DNA from: CG1-02-35-72 sp045046885 | Lineage (GTDB): Bacteria; Bacteroidota; Bacteroidia; Flavobacteriales; Flavobacteriaceae | Reading direction: 5' to 3' | Length of the DNA stretch: 64,000 nt | Assembly (NCBI GenBank): GCA_045046885.1 | Contig: JASFYX010000021.1 | Coordinates: 4,276 to 68,275, forward strand | In this document: positions 1-7,897 of the stretch, in pieces | How positions within the stretch are numbered: position 1 is the first letter of the stretch | How the letters are laid out: the number at the start of each line of letters is the position of its first letter | The notes under the pieces: model-generated | What the model was told of the DNA's origin: nothing | Seen by the model: the letters and a program-made list of their open reading frames with translations, nothing else | Database searches by the model: none | Made by a program: the position numbers and the translations under genes

Positions 1-1
1 T

Positions 2-703
2 ATCATAGTGCTTCATGGCATTATGGGTTCTTTGAGTAATTTTAATGGGGTATTCGATTTTTTACCAAAAAACGGGTATAAAATCCTCATTCCAGAATTA
101 CCATTATATACTTTACCGCTTTTAAAAACAAACGTCAAAAACTTCGCACTGTTTGTTAAAAATTTTATGGAATTTAAAAATTTAGATAAAGCCATTTTAT
201 TAGGCAATTCTTTAGGGGGACATATAGCGCTTTATTTTGCTAAAAATTTTCCTGAAAATGTTACCGCAATGGTATTGACAGGAAGCTCTGGATTATATGA
301 AAATTCAATGGGCGAAAGCTACCCTAAACGTCGTAATTATGAATTTATAAAAAATAAAGCTGAAGAGGTGTTTTACGATCCTAAAATAGCGACAAAAGAA
401 GTGGTTGACGAAGTTTTTGAAACCGTCAATAACCGATTAAAATTGCTTAAAACTTTGGCAATTGCCAAGAGCGCCATTCGTCATAATATGTCTGCAGATT
501 TACCCGATATGGAAATGCCCGTCTGCTTAATTTGGGGTAAAAATGACAAAGTAACACCACCAAATGTGGCTGTAGAATTTAACAATCTCTTTCCAAATTC
601 AGATTTATATTGGGTTGATAAATGTGGTCATGCCCCAATGATGGAACATCCTGATGAATTTAATGACATTCTTGTAAAGTGGCTTAAAGAACGCAAGCTT
701 TAA
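2..703 (+). CDS. alpha/beta hydrolase, 5' end outside window
   Basis: Alpha/beta-fold serine hydrolase of unknown substrate. Counting from a GTG at position 8, the protein shows the oxyanion-hole HG motif (residues 3-4), the nucleophile elbow GNSLGG with Ser68, an acid residue in GKND (Asp180) and a C-terminal CGHAP with His208, so the whole catalytic triad is present. The reading frame is open to position 2, and the residues before VLHG (I-I) fit the first beta strand of the fold, so the gene almost surely begins upstream and GTG at 8 is not the true start. It ends 3 bp before yihA and the two are probably cotranscribed. Substrate cannot be inferred. Confidence 0.85.
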   Translation: MIVLHGIMGSLSNFNGVFDFLPKNGYKILIPELPLYTLPLLKTNVKNFALFVKNFMEFKNLDKAILLGNSLGGHIALYFAKNFPENVTAMVLTGSSGLYENSMGESYPKRRNYEFIKNKAEEVFYDPKIATKEVVDEVFETVNNRLKLLKTLAIAKSAIRHNMSADLPDMEMPVCLIWGKNDKVTPPNVAVEFNNLFPNSDLYWVDKCGHAPMMEHPDEFNDILVKWLKERKL

Positions 704-706
704 GTC

Positions 707-1315
707 ATGAAAATTAAATCGGCTGATTTTGTAATTAGCAACACCAATGTTGCTAAATGCCCTAAAGAAAACTTACCTGAATACGCTTTTATAGGCCGCT
801 CTAATGTGGGCAAATCATCGTTGATTAATATGTTGGTCAATAATAAAAACCTAGCCAAAACCTCAGGAAAACCCGGTAAAACACAACTCATCAATCATTT
901 TAAAATTAATGATGCTTGGTTTTTGGTAGATTTACCCGGCTATGGATACGCGCAAGTATCAAAATCTAAACGCCAGGTTTTTCAAAAATTTATACGAGAC
1001 TATTTTGAACAACGCCAACAATTGGTCTGCACATTTGTTTTAGTAGATTCTAGACATGAACCGCAAAAAATTGATTTAGAATTTATGCGTTTTTTAGGCG
1101 AAAAAGCTATTCCTTTTTGCATAGTTTTTACAAAATCTGACAAATTAAAGCCTTCTATCCTCAATAAAAACTTACAGCATTACAACAATACCATGACCCA
1201 CACAGACTGGGAAATGATGCCACAATACTTTGTGACTTCGGCGACTGCTAGAGCCGGTAAAGAGGAGTTATTAAATTATATAGATTCTGTAAATCAAGAT
1301 GTTGCTAACAATTAA
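707..1315 (+). CDS. yihA: ribosome biogenesis GTP-binding protein YihA/YsxC (EngB)
   Basis: Small TRAFAC-class GTPase needed for late assembly of the large ribosomal subunit; cytoplasmic. The 202 residues match the usual family length. G motifs are all visible: G1 GRSNVGKS (30-37), G3 DLPGYG (75-80), G4 TKSD (142-145) and G5 SAT (178-180). The ATG at 707 lies 3 bp after the preceding stop codon, and its protein starts with the short stretch before the G domain typical of the family. The pseudouridine synthase follows after 2 bp, so the three genes read as one transcript with a shared ribosome/RNA theme. Confidence 0.97.
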   Translation: MKIKSADFVISNTNVAKCPKENLPEYAFIGRSNVGKSSLINMLVNNKNLAKTSGKPGKTQLINHFKINDAWFLVDLPGYGYAQVSKSKRQVFQKFIRDYFEQRQQLVCTFVLVDSRHEPQKIDLEFMRFLGEKAIPFCIVFTKSDKLKPSILNKNLQHYNNTMTHTDWEMMPQYFVTSATARAGKEELLNYIDSVNQDVANN

Positions 1316-1317
1316 AA

Positions 1318-2004
1318 ATGGCTTCTACTCCGTATAATTTACAAGTCCTTTTTGAAGATAACCACCTTATTATCGTAAATAAGCAAGTAGGCGACATTGT
1401 GCAAGGTGATAAAACTGGCGACACCCCTTTAAGCGATATTGTTAAAGCTTATATCAAAGAAAAATATTTTAAACCAGGTAATGTTTTTTTAGGTGTGGTG
1501 CATCGGCTAGATCGCCCAACAAGTGGCATCGTGGTTTTTGCCAAGACTTCAAAAGCACTTGAGCGTTTTAACAAAATGTTGCGCGATAAAAAAGTAACCA
1601 AAACCTATTGGGCGGTGGTTAAAAACAAGCCTGCTAAGGATTCTGACACCCTTATAAATTACCTCAAAAAAAATCCAAAAAACAATAAATCGACTGTTTT
1701 TAAAACCGAAGCCGAGGGGAGTAAAAAAGCTGTTTTACATTATAAATTAATCAAATCACTTGACAATTACCACTTACTAGAAGTTAATTTAGAAACAGGG
1801 CGTCATCATCAAATCCGATGCCAATTGGCAGCCATAGATTGCCCTATTAAAGGCGATTTAAAATACGGTTTTGACCGCAGTAATAAAGATGGCGGTATTC
1901 ATCTTCACGCCCAAAAAATTGAATTTATACATCCGGTATCCAAAGAACAAATATCGATTACTGCCCCAACACCAAATGACGCTATTTGGGAAGCGTGTAA
2001 CTAA
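1318..2004 (+). CDS. RluA-family pseudouridine synthase
   Basis: Converts uridine to pseudouridine in rRNA or tRNA. The catalytic motif HRLDRPTSG lies at residues 62-70 with Asp65 as the nucleophile. At 228 residues and with no N-terminal S4 RNA-binding domain, it resembles the short RluA/RluC/TruC-like branch; which RNA position it modifies cannot be told from sequence. It starts 2 bp after yihA ends. Downstream is the structured gene-free region, with a palindrome at 2040-2074 that probably ends this transcript. Confidence 0.93.
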   Translation: MASTPYNLQVLFEDNHLIIVNKQVGDIVQGDKTGDTPLSDIVKAYIKEKYFKPGNVFLGVVHRLDRPTSGIVVFAKTSKALERFNKMLRDKKVTKTYWAVVKNKPAKDSDTLINYLKKNPKNNKSTVFKTEAEGSKKAVLHYKLIKSLDNYHLLEVNLETGRHHQIRCQLAAIDCPIKGDLKYGFDRSNKDGGIHLHAQKIEFIHPVSKEQISITAPTPNDAIWEACN

Positions 2005-2039
2005 CTACATTTCAAACTTATTTTTAAAATTGTTAATTT

Positions 2040-2074
2040 TAGTCAGAACTTCACTTTAAGTGAAACCCTGACTA
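2040..2074. repeat. palindromic repeat (AGTCAGGG family), copy 1, likely terminator
   Basis: Imperfect inverted repeat: a left arm beginning TAGTCAGAACTTCACTT and a right arm AAGTGAAACCCTGACTA. The same palindrome recurs at 2385-2440 and 31093-31127, always between convergent genes. A bidirectional terminator is the simplest role, here for the rluA-type transcript. The left arm has drifted at three positions compared with the 31093 copy. Confidence 0.75.
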
Positions 2075-2139
2075 TATAGAACATTTTAGAGGAACGATGG
2101 TGAACTTAACAAGTTTTGATATCTTAATTTTAGACCTTA

Positions 2140-2313
2140 ATATGTTGTACCTAAAGGTACAATAAATAATTCACCTATTTAAAACTACCGATAATTTGTC
2201 CCTATCGGGACATATTACTCAAAACTAAGCTAGTCCTTAACATCCCATTAGGGACGAAATAGGTGTAGCATCAAGCGGGTAATGTGACGATTTATGCCGT
2301 AGGTACAACATAT
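2140..2313. repeat. structured MITE-like intergenic element with nested inverted repeats
   Basis: A gene-free stretch of about 174 bp bounded by a perfect 14-bp inverted repeat: ATATGTTGTACCTA (2140-2153) and TAGGTACAACATAT (2300-2313). Inside is a second pair, CACCTATTT (2172-2180) and AAATAGGTG (2257-2265), and a hairpin TGTCCC-TATC-GGGACA (2197-2212). A further small hairpin at 2145-2162 overlaps the left end, and TATCAATT/AATTGATA (2311-2318, 2334-2341) extends the pattern to the right. No open frame of note is present. It looks like a decayed miniature transposable element or interspersed repeat; a structured RNA is less likely. Confidence 0.5.
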
Positions 2314-2384
2314 CAATTCAAGCTTGTTGTTAAAATTGATACGATGGCTTTGGAGTTATTGTATCAATAAATTTAGTAGTAATG

Positions 2385-2440
2385 AGTCAGGGCTTCACTA
2401 TGAGTTAGTCAGGGCTTCACTCAAAGTGAAACCCTGACTA
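2385..2440. repeat. palindromic repeat (AGTCAGGG family), half copy plus full copy
   Basis: A half copy (GAGTCAGGGCTTCACTA from 2385) is followed by a full palindrome at 2406-2440 with 16-bp arms around CAA; one arm position differs. Together with the copy at 2040-2074 it brackets the structured element at 2140-2313. It sits between the convergent rluA-type gene and argH. Confidence 0.7.
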
Positions 2441-2471
2441 TATTCTTTAATATTTCTCTAAAATCTAAAAA

Positions 2472-2511
2472 GAAACCCCTGCATCCGGAAGAATTAAGAT
2501 ACAGGAGTTTC
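2472..2511 (-). terminator. Rho-independent terminator of the arginine operon
   Basis: On the minus strand a 14-bp stem (GAAACTCCTGTATC pairing with GATGCAGGGGTTTC, two G-U pairs) is followed by a run of T. It lies about 20 bp past the argH stop codon. Confidence 0.8.
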
Positions 2512-2531
2512 AAGTCAACTAACCAAAAAAC

Positions 2532-3806
2532 CTAATCGTTTTTCTTTTTTATGATGTCTTCTAAACACAAATTACCTATACTGCCCGCATGCGTATGGTG
2601 GATATTTTTATCCGGTTTAAATTGATTTTCTTGAATGTCTTTTCCAATAATTTTATAAGCATCTCTAAAAGGCACACCACTTTGCACCAACTTATTAACC
2701 GCTTCAACACTAAATAGATAATCATATTTCGAATCGTCTAAAATAGATTGATTTACCTGTATGTTTTTTAACGAATAGGTTAGCATTTCTAAACAGGATT
2801 TTAAGGTAGAAAATGCCGGAATCAATCCTTCTTTTAGCAATTGTAAATCGCGGTGATAGCCATTGGGTAAATTATTGCTAATTAAGGTAAACTCATAAGG
2901 GAGTGCTTGCAATTTGTTGCATTTACCGCGGATTAATTCAAACACATCGGGATTTTTTTTATGCGGCATGATGCTAGAGCCTGTGGTTAAGTCATCCGGA
3001 AATGATATAAATCCAAAATTCTGACTCATATACAAACAGATGTCCATACTCATTTTAGACAAGGTGCTCGCCACAGCACTTAGTGCAAAAGCCACCCCTT
3101 TTTCCAGCTTACCGCGGCTCATTTGCGCCGCCACTGAATTGTATTTTAAGGTTTTAAAACTAAGTGCTTTGGTTGTAAAATCTCTGTCTATTTTAAAAGA
3201 GCTGCCATAGCCTGCTGCTGAACCTAACGGATTTTGGTCAGCCATTTTATAGGAGGCTTTAATAAAAAACAAATCGTCTATCAAAGTTTCGGCATAAGCA
3301 GAAAACCACAAACCAAATGATGAGGGCATGGCAATTTGCAAATGGGTATAACCCGGCAACAATACAGCTTTATATTGCTCTGCCAACTTGATTAGCAAAT
3401 CAAATAAATCATCTACCTCTGCCGTAATATCTTCTAAAGCGTCCTTTACATACAAATGTACATCAACCAAAACCTGATCGTTTCTAGACCGTGCCGTGTG
3501 AATTTTTTTACCCGTATCGCCTAATTTTTGGGTGAGCAAATATTCTATTTTAGAATGGACATCCTCAAAAGTATCTTCAATAGTAAAAGTTCCATTCTCT
3601 ATGGTTTTTAAAATAGCAGACAATTCGGTTTCTAAACCAACTAATTCATCCGCGCTAAGCAAACCAATTTTATGCAACATTTGCGCGTGAGCCACATTGC
3701 CCATAACGTCGTATTTAGCCAGAATCAAATCCAACATTCTATCATTACCAACGGTAAATAAATCTATTTTTTTATCGGTTGAAAAACCTTTGTCCCAGAG
3801 TTTCAT
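2532..3806 (-). CDS. argH: argininosuccinate lyase
   Basis: Final step of arginine synthesis: cleaves argininosuccinate to arginine and fumarate in the cytoplasm. The 424-residue protein has the lyase superfamily regions: HTARSRNDQ (103-111), the TH motif with His155, and the signature GSSIMPHKKNPD (276-287) with the flexible-loop Ser278 that acts as catalytic base in the family. The family is usually about 450-460 residues, so this is slightly short at the C-terminus. It is the last gene of the arginine operon, about 100 bp after the argE-like gene, and the gap holds an interspersed repeat. A terminator follows at once. Confidence 0.95.
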   Translation of the reverse strand: MKLWDKGFSTDKKIDLFTVGNDRMLDLILAKYDVMGNVAHAQMLHKIGLLSADELVGLETELSAILKTIENGTFTIEDTFEDVHSKIEYLLTQKLGDTGKKIHTARSRNDQVLVDVHLYVKDALEDITAEVDDLFDLLIKLAEQYKAVLLPGYTHLQIAMPSSFGLWFSAYAETLIDDLFFIKASYKMADQNPLGSAAGYGSSFKIDRDFTTKALSFKTLKYNSVAAQMSRGKLEKGVAFALSAVASTLSKMSMDICLYMSQNFGFISFPDDLTTGSSIMPHKKNPDVFELIRGKCNKLQALPYEFTLISNNLPNGYHRDLQLLKEGLIPAFSTLKSCLEMLTYSLKNIQVNQSILDDSKYDYLFSVEAVNKLVQSGVPFRDAYKIIGKDIQENQFKPDKNIHHTHAGSIGNLCLEDIIKKKND

Positions 3807-3828
3807 AATTTTTTGTTTTTTATATACT

Positions 3829-3899
3829 TGTCATATTGAGCGCAGTCGAAATATCTCTTTTAATCGTTTTGAGATTCTTCACTTCGTTCAGAATGACAA
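3829..3899. repeat. interspersed palindromic repeat (GTCATTGAGCGCAGTCGAA type)
   Basis: The two ends, TTGTCATATTGAGCGCAGTC and TTCGTTCAGAATGACAA, are imperfect inverted complements, and ATATCTC/GAGATT pair near the centre. Sequences of this kind are, to my recollection, scattered through intergenic regions of flavobacteria. It lies inside the arginine operon between argE-like and argH, so it is probably transcribed. A related type is at 24640-24680. Confidence 0.6.
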
Positions 3900-3906
3900 T
3901 TAACAT

Positions 3907-4962
3907 TTATAATATTTCATTTAACATTTTAACATACAATGCTATACCTTCTTCAATTTCTTTGATGTAAATAAATTCATCCGCCATATGCGAGCGCAAA
4001 CTATCGCCCGGCCCTAATTTTAACGATGGACGACTCAAAATCGACTGGTCTGATAAGGTTGGCGACCCATAAGTTTGCCTACCCAATTTAAGACCTGCCT
4101 GTACCACCGGATGATTTTTATCTATAGCCGAAGAATTTAACCGCAACGACCGCTCTTTGACGTCCGATTTTAAATGTTCTTTGACAATATTCAAAACTTC
4201 TAAATTAGTATAAGCATCTGTAACCCTAACATCTACCACAAAATGACACTTAGCCGGAATAACGTTGTGTTGCTTGCCGGCATCTATTTGTGTGACCGTC
4301 ATTTTTACTTTTCCTAAAGTCTCTGACAGCTTGGGGAATTCAAAATTTTCTATCCATTTAATATCTTTCAACGCTTTATAAATTGAATTATCACCAATGC
4401 CGTGAGCCGCATGACCGGGTGTCCCCGAAGCTTCGCAATCTAAAACCAACAAGCCTTTTTCGGCGATGGCTAATTGCATTAAAGTAGGTTCACCAATGAT
4501 GGCAAAATCAATTGGCGGAATAATTTTTAACATACTGTTTAGTCCATTTTTTCCTGAACTTTCTTCTTCGGCAGAAGCCACATAAACCAAGTTGTATTTC
4601 AGGTTTTTCTCGTTGTAGTAGTGGGTAAAACACGCCAACAAACTCACCAAGCAGCCACCAGCATCGTTACTACCCAAACCGTATAATTTCCCGTCTGACA
4701 CTTCGGCTTTAAACGGGTTTTTTGTGTAGGCTTTGTTGGGTTTTACCGTATCGTGATGCGAGTTGAGCAATATGGTTTTTTTAGCCAAATCGAAATATTT
4801 GTTTGCAGCCCATACGTTATTGTTGTCTGCCTTAAAATCGATTTGATGGTTTATACACCATTGCTTTATCAGCTTTGCCGTATCGTGTTCTTCGCCCGAA
4901 AACGACCGTGTCTCTATTAAATTTTTAAGCAAATTTATCGCCTCTTGTTGTAGTTGTTTCAT
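3907..4962 (-). CDS. argE: M20-family N-acyl-ornithine/N-acyl-citrulline deacylase (ArgE-like)
   Basis: Zinc metallopeptidase-fold deacylase that removes the N-acyl group from an arginine-pathway intermediate. Metal and catalytic motifs are visible: SHHDTV (68-73), GSND with Asp100, and the acidic SAEEES segment (130-135); a dimerisation domain follows. The 351 residues fit the short ArgE/LysK-like branch. Because the operon holds an acyl-ornithine carbamoyltransferase, the likely substrate is N-acylcitrulline (acetyl or succinyl). Its start overlaps the argB stop by one base (TAATG), indicating translational coupling. Confidence 0.85.
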   Translation of the reverse strand: MKQLQQEAINLLKNLIETRSFSGEEHDTAKLIKQWCINHQIDFKADNNNVWAANKYFDLAKKTILLNSHHDTVKPNKAYTKNPFKAEVSDGKLYGLGSNDAGGCLVSLLACFTHYYNEKNLKYNLVYVASAEEESSGKNGLNSMLKIIPPIDFAIIGEPTLMQLAIAEKGLLVLDCEASGTPGHAAHGIGDNSIYKALKDIKWIENFEFPKLSETLGKVKMTVTQIDAGKQHNVIPAKCHFVVDVRVTDAYTNLEVLNIVKEHLKSDVKERSLRLNSSAIDKNHPVVQAGLKLGRQTYGSPTLSDQSILSRPSLKLGPGDSLRSHMADEFIYIKEIEEGIALYVKMLNEIL

Positions 4963-5744
4963 TATTCTAAACTTAATGTGGTATGTAAACTATCTGTGTG
5001 TGATACCAGCGAGGCATCGCCTATTTTAACCTGATAAACGCCTTTTTCTAAGGCTCTAAAACAGTTGTGTAATTTGGGCAACATGCCTTCAGAAATTTTG
5101 GCGTCGTCTAACAATTTTTCATAATCTTTTAAGTTGATTTCTGTTATAACCGATGCCTTGTTATTGGTATCGTTTAACACCCCTTTTAACTCAAAAATAT
5201 AATCCAATTCTACTTGGTAAAAATCGCTCAAAGCAGCCGCCATTTCAGCGGCAATGGTATCGGCATTGGTATTGAGTAATTGTCCTTTATTGTTGTGAGA
5301 TATAGCACAAAAAACAGGTGTTAAACCATTGTCTAAAAACAACTTAATGTTTTTAGCATTAACATTTATAATATCGCCTACAAAACCATAATCGATGTGC
5401 TTTACAGGTCTTTTCGCGGCTAAAACCACATTGGCATCGGCGCCCGTAAGTCCTACAGATAGAGTATTGCATGCTTGCAAGTGCGCCACAATGTTTTTAT
5501 TTATGAGTCCCGCATAAACCATTACAGCTACATCTAAATTATCTTTATCGGTTAGGCGTCTGCCTTTGTACATTGTGGGCTTTAAGCCCAATTTATTGGC
5601 CAATTTTGTGGCCGATTTACCACCGCCATGTACCAGTATTTTAGGCGCTTCCAGTAGTGCAAAATCATTTAAAAATGTGCTGAGTTGCGACTCATTTTCA
5701 ATAATATTACCACCTATTTTTACTATTTTAAGTGTTTGTTTCAT
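4962..5744 (-). CDS. argB: N-acetylglutamate kinase (or N-succinylglutamate kinase)
   Basis: Phosphorylates the gamma-carboxylate of N-acylglutamate with ATP. Amino-acid-kinase motifs: KIGGNIIE at the N-terminus, VHGGGKSATKLANKLG, LTGADANV and NTNADTIAAEMAAAL. Length (260 aa) is that of the arginine-insensitive, E. coli-like form; there is no long N-terminal helix of the feedback-inhibited hexameric type. Located between argF' (20 bp upstream) and argE-like (1-base overlap). If the pathway uses succinylated intermediates, this enzyme would have to accept them. Confidence 0.94.
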   Translation of the reverse strand: MKQTLKIVKIGGNIIENESQLSTFLNDFALLEAPKILVHGGGKSATKLANKLGLKPTMYKGRRLTDKDNLDVAVMVYAGLINKNIVAHLQACNTLSVGLTGADANVVLAAKRPVKHIDYGFVGDIINVNAKNIKLFLDNGLTPVFCAISHNNKGQLLNTNADTIAAEMAAALSDFYQVELDYIFELKGVLNDTNNKASVITEINLKDYEKLLDDAKISEGMLPKLHNCFRALEKGVYQVKIGDASLVSHTDSLHTTLSLE

Positions 5745-5764
5745 CTTCTAATTAAATTAACGCT

Positions 5765-6763
5765 TTATTTTCCTTCGACGCCGCTCCCGCCTAGGTCGGG
5801 CAGGTAGGATGACTTTGGTATATTTTCTAATATTTTTTTTAATACAATCTGTGCAGCAAAAGTCCTGTTATGGGCTTGCTGTATAACCAACGATGCTTTC
5901 GAATCTAAAACGGCATCGGCTACAACCACATTACGTCTTACGGGTAAACAATGCATAAATTTGGCTTGATTTGTCAAATTCATTTTCTCCTGTGTTATTT
6001 GCCAATCGGCATCAGTTTTTAAAACTTTTCCGTAATTGTTAAAAGCACTCCAGTTTTTAGCATAGATAAAATCGGCATTTTTAAAAGCCTTATTTTGATT
6101 GTATTCAATTGTAGCATTTTGTGTAATAGCCGTATCGAGTTCATACCCTTTTGGATGTGTGATAACGAATTCGGCTTCTTGCATCTGCATCATTTCTATA
6201 AACGAATTGGCCACGGCATGCGGTAATGCCTTTGTATGTGGCGCCCAAGTGAACACTACTTTTGGCTTGGATTTTGTTTTAAATTCTTCAATCGTTATAG
6301 CATCGGCCAAAGCCTGTAAAGGATGTCCTGTAGCACTCTCCATATTTATAAGCGGAATGGTTGCGTATTTTAAAAAGCCATTAATAACTTTATCTTGAGC
6401 ATCTTCTTCTTTATCTTTAAGTTGTGCAAAAGCGCGTACTGCCAACACATCGCAATACTGAGACACAACTTGCGCTGCTTCTTTAATGTGTTCAGATTTT
6501 GAACCGTTCATAACAGTACCATCTTCAAATTCAAGCGACCAACCTTCGTTGTTAAAATTCATAACAATAACATGCATACCTAAATTTAAGGCCGCTTTTT
6601 GGGTGCTCAATCGGGTTCTTAAACTCGGATTAAAAAATAATAACCCTAAGGTTTTGTTTTTACCTAATTGCTGATTTTTACACGGGTTTTCTTTGAGTAA
6701 GATAGCTTCTGAAGCTATCTTTTTTAAGTTATCTACATCAGTTATTTTTATAAAATTAATCAT
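5765..6763 (-). CDS. argF': N-acyl-ornithine carbamoyltransferase, probably N-succinyl type
   Basis: Transfers the carbamoyl group to N-acylornithine. It belongs to the AOTCase/SOTCase branch rather than ordinary OTCase: the carbamoyl-phosphate loop is NPSLRTRLST (45-54) and the C-terminal motif is HCLPVRRNV. Published work on Xanthomonas AOTCase (Glu92) and Bacteroides fragilis SOTCase (Pro90) showed that this one position sets acetyl versus succinyl preference and that Ser, Pro, Val or Ala gives the succinyl enzyme. The equivalent place here appears to be Ser90 in SKSEH (88-92). The last ~13 residues (YLPDLGGSGVEGK) look derived from an interspersed repeat. Overlaps the argD stop by 8 bp. 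Confidence 0.92.
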   Translation of the reverse strand: MINFIKITDVDNLKKIASEAILLKENPCKNQQLGKNKTLGLLFFNPSLRTRLSTQKAALNLGMHVIVMNFNNEGWSLEFEDGTVMNGSKSEHIKEAAQVVSQYCDVLAVRAFAQLKDKEEDAQDKVINGFLKYATIPLINMESATGHPLQALADAITIEEFKTKSKPKVVFTWAPHTKALPHAVANSFIEMMQMQEAEFVITHPKGYELDTAITQNATIEYNQNKAFKNADFIYAKNWSAFNNYGKVLKTDADWQITQEKMNLTNQAKFMHCLPVRRNVVVADAVLDSKASLVIQQAHNRTFAAQIVLKKILENIPKSSYLPDLGGSGVEGK

Positions 6764-7886
6764 CTAATAATTCTTTTAAAGCATTAATAAATATGTCAAT
6801 TTGTGCTGTTGTAATATTTAGTGGCGGTAAAATGCGCAACAATTTTTTGTTATTGGCGCCTCCCGTAAAAATGTGCTTGCCATAAATAAGTTTTTTGCGA
6901 AGTTCGCTCACTTCAAAGTCAAATTCAAGACCTAACATTAGCCCTCTTCCTTTAACTTTTATAACTTGTTTAACCGATTTAATTTGTTCTAAAAAATACT
7001 GACTGACTTCATTTACATTAGTAATTAAATTTTCTTCCCCCATAATTTCCAACACGGTTAAAGCCGCTGTACAAGCTAAATGATTGCCGCCGAAAGTAGT
7101 GCCGAGCATGCCGAATTCAGCCTTAATTTTATCTGAAATCAAAACACCTCCAATGGGAAAACCATTGCCCATACCTTTAGCCGTTGTAATAATATCGGGT
7201 TGCATGCCGTGGTGCTGAAAAGCAAAAAATTTGCCACTTCTGCCATAACCCGATTGCACCTCGTCTAAAATTAAAAAGACCTTGTGTCTTTTACAGGTTT
7301 GCTCAAGTTCTTTAAAGAAAGTAGTTGTTCCCTCATCTAAACCACCAACCCCCTGAATACCTTCAACAATTACTGCTGCTACATCGCCTTTTTGTAATTC
7401 TTGCTCAACCAATTCAATGGCATTCAAGGGTAAAAAAGTGGTTTTTTGTTGTTTATTTAATGGGGCGTTAATTTTAATATTATCTGTAACCGCAACCGCA
7501 GCAGATGTGCGGCCATGAAACGCATTTTTAAAGGCTACAACCCTGCTTTTACCTGTTTTAAACGACGCTAATTTCAAAGCATTTTCGTTGGCTTCAGCGC
7601 CCGAGTTGCACAAAAAAAGATTGTAATTGTCACAATCAGAAATTTGTCCTAATTTTTTTGCTAATTTTTCTTGTAATGGATTCTCAACAGCATTAGAATA
7701 GAACCCAATTTTTGACAATTGGTTTGTTAATTTAGATACATAATTGGGATGAGTATGACCCACAGAAATAACCCCATGACCTCCATATAAATCTAAATAT
7801 TTAGTACCCTTTTCATCCCACACATAAGCACCTTCTGCCCTTGTTGGGGTCACATTATAAAGCGGATAAACCTTAAATAAGTCCAT
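6756..7886 (-). CDS. argD: N-acylornithine aminotransferase
   Basis: PLP-dependent class-III aminotransferase making N-acylornithine from N-acylglutamate semialdehyde. SGAEANE (95-101), the FHGRT segment, LDEVQSGYGR (208-217) and the PLP-binding Lys237 in TTAKGMGNGFPIGG are all present. Length 376 aa is normal. It starts 11 bp after proC and overlaps argF' by 8 bp. Relatives use acetyl- or succinylornithine; the operon context decides the substrate, not the sequence. Confidence 0.94.
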   Translation of the reverse strand: MDLFKVYPLYNVTPTRAEGAYVWDEKGTKYLDLYGGHGVISVGHTHPNYVSKLTNQLSKIGFYSNAVENPLQEKLAKKLGQISDCDNYNLFLCNSGAEANENALKLASFKTGKSRVVAFKNAFHGRTSAAVAVTDNIKINAPLNKQQKTTFLPLNAIELVEQELQKGDVAAVIVEGIQGVGGLDEGTTTFFKELEQTCKRHKVFLILDEVQSGYGRSGKFFAFQHHGMQPDIITTAKGMGNGFPIGGVLISDKIKAEFGMLGTTFGGNHLACTAALTVLEIMGEENLITNVNEVSQYFLEQIKSVKQVIKVKGRGLMLGLEFDFEVSELRKKLIYGKHIFTGGANNKKLLRILPPLNITTAQIDIFINALKELLDD

Positions 7887-7897
7887 TTTATTTATTT

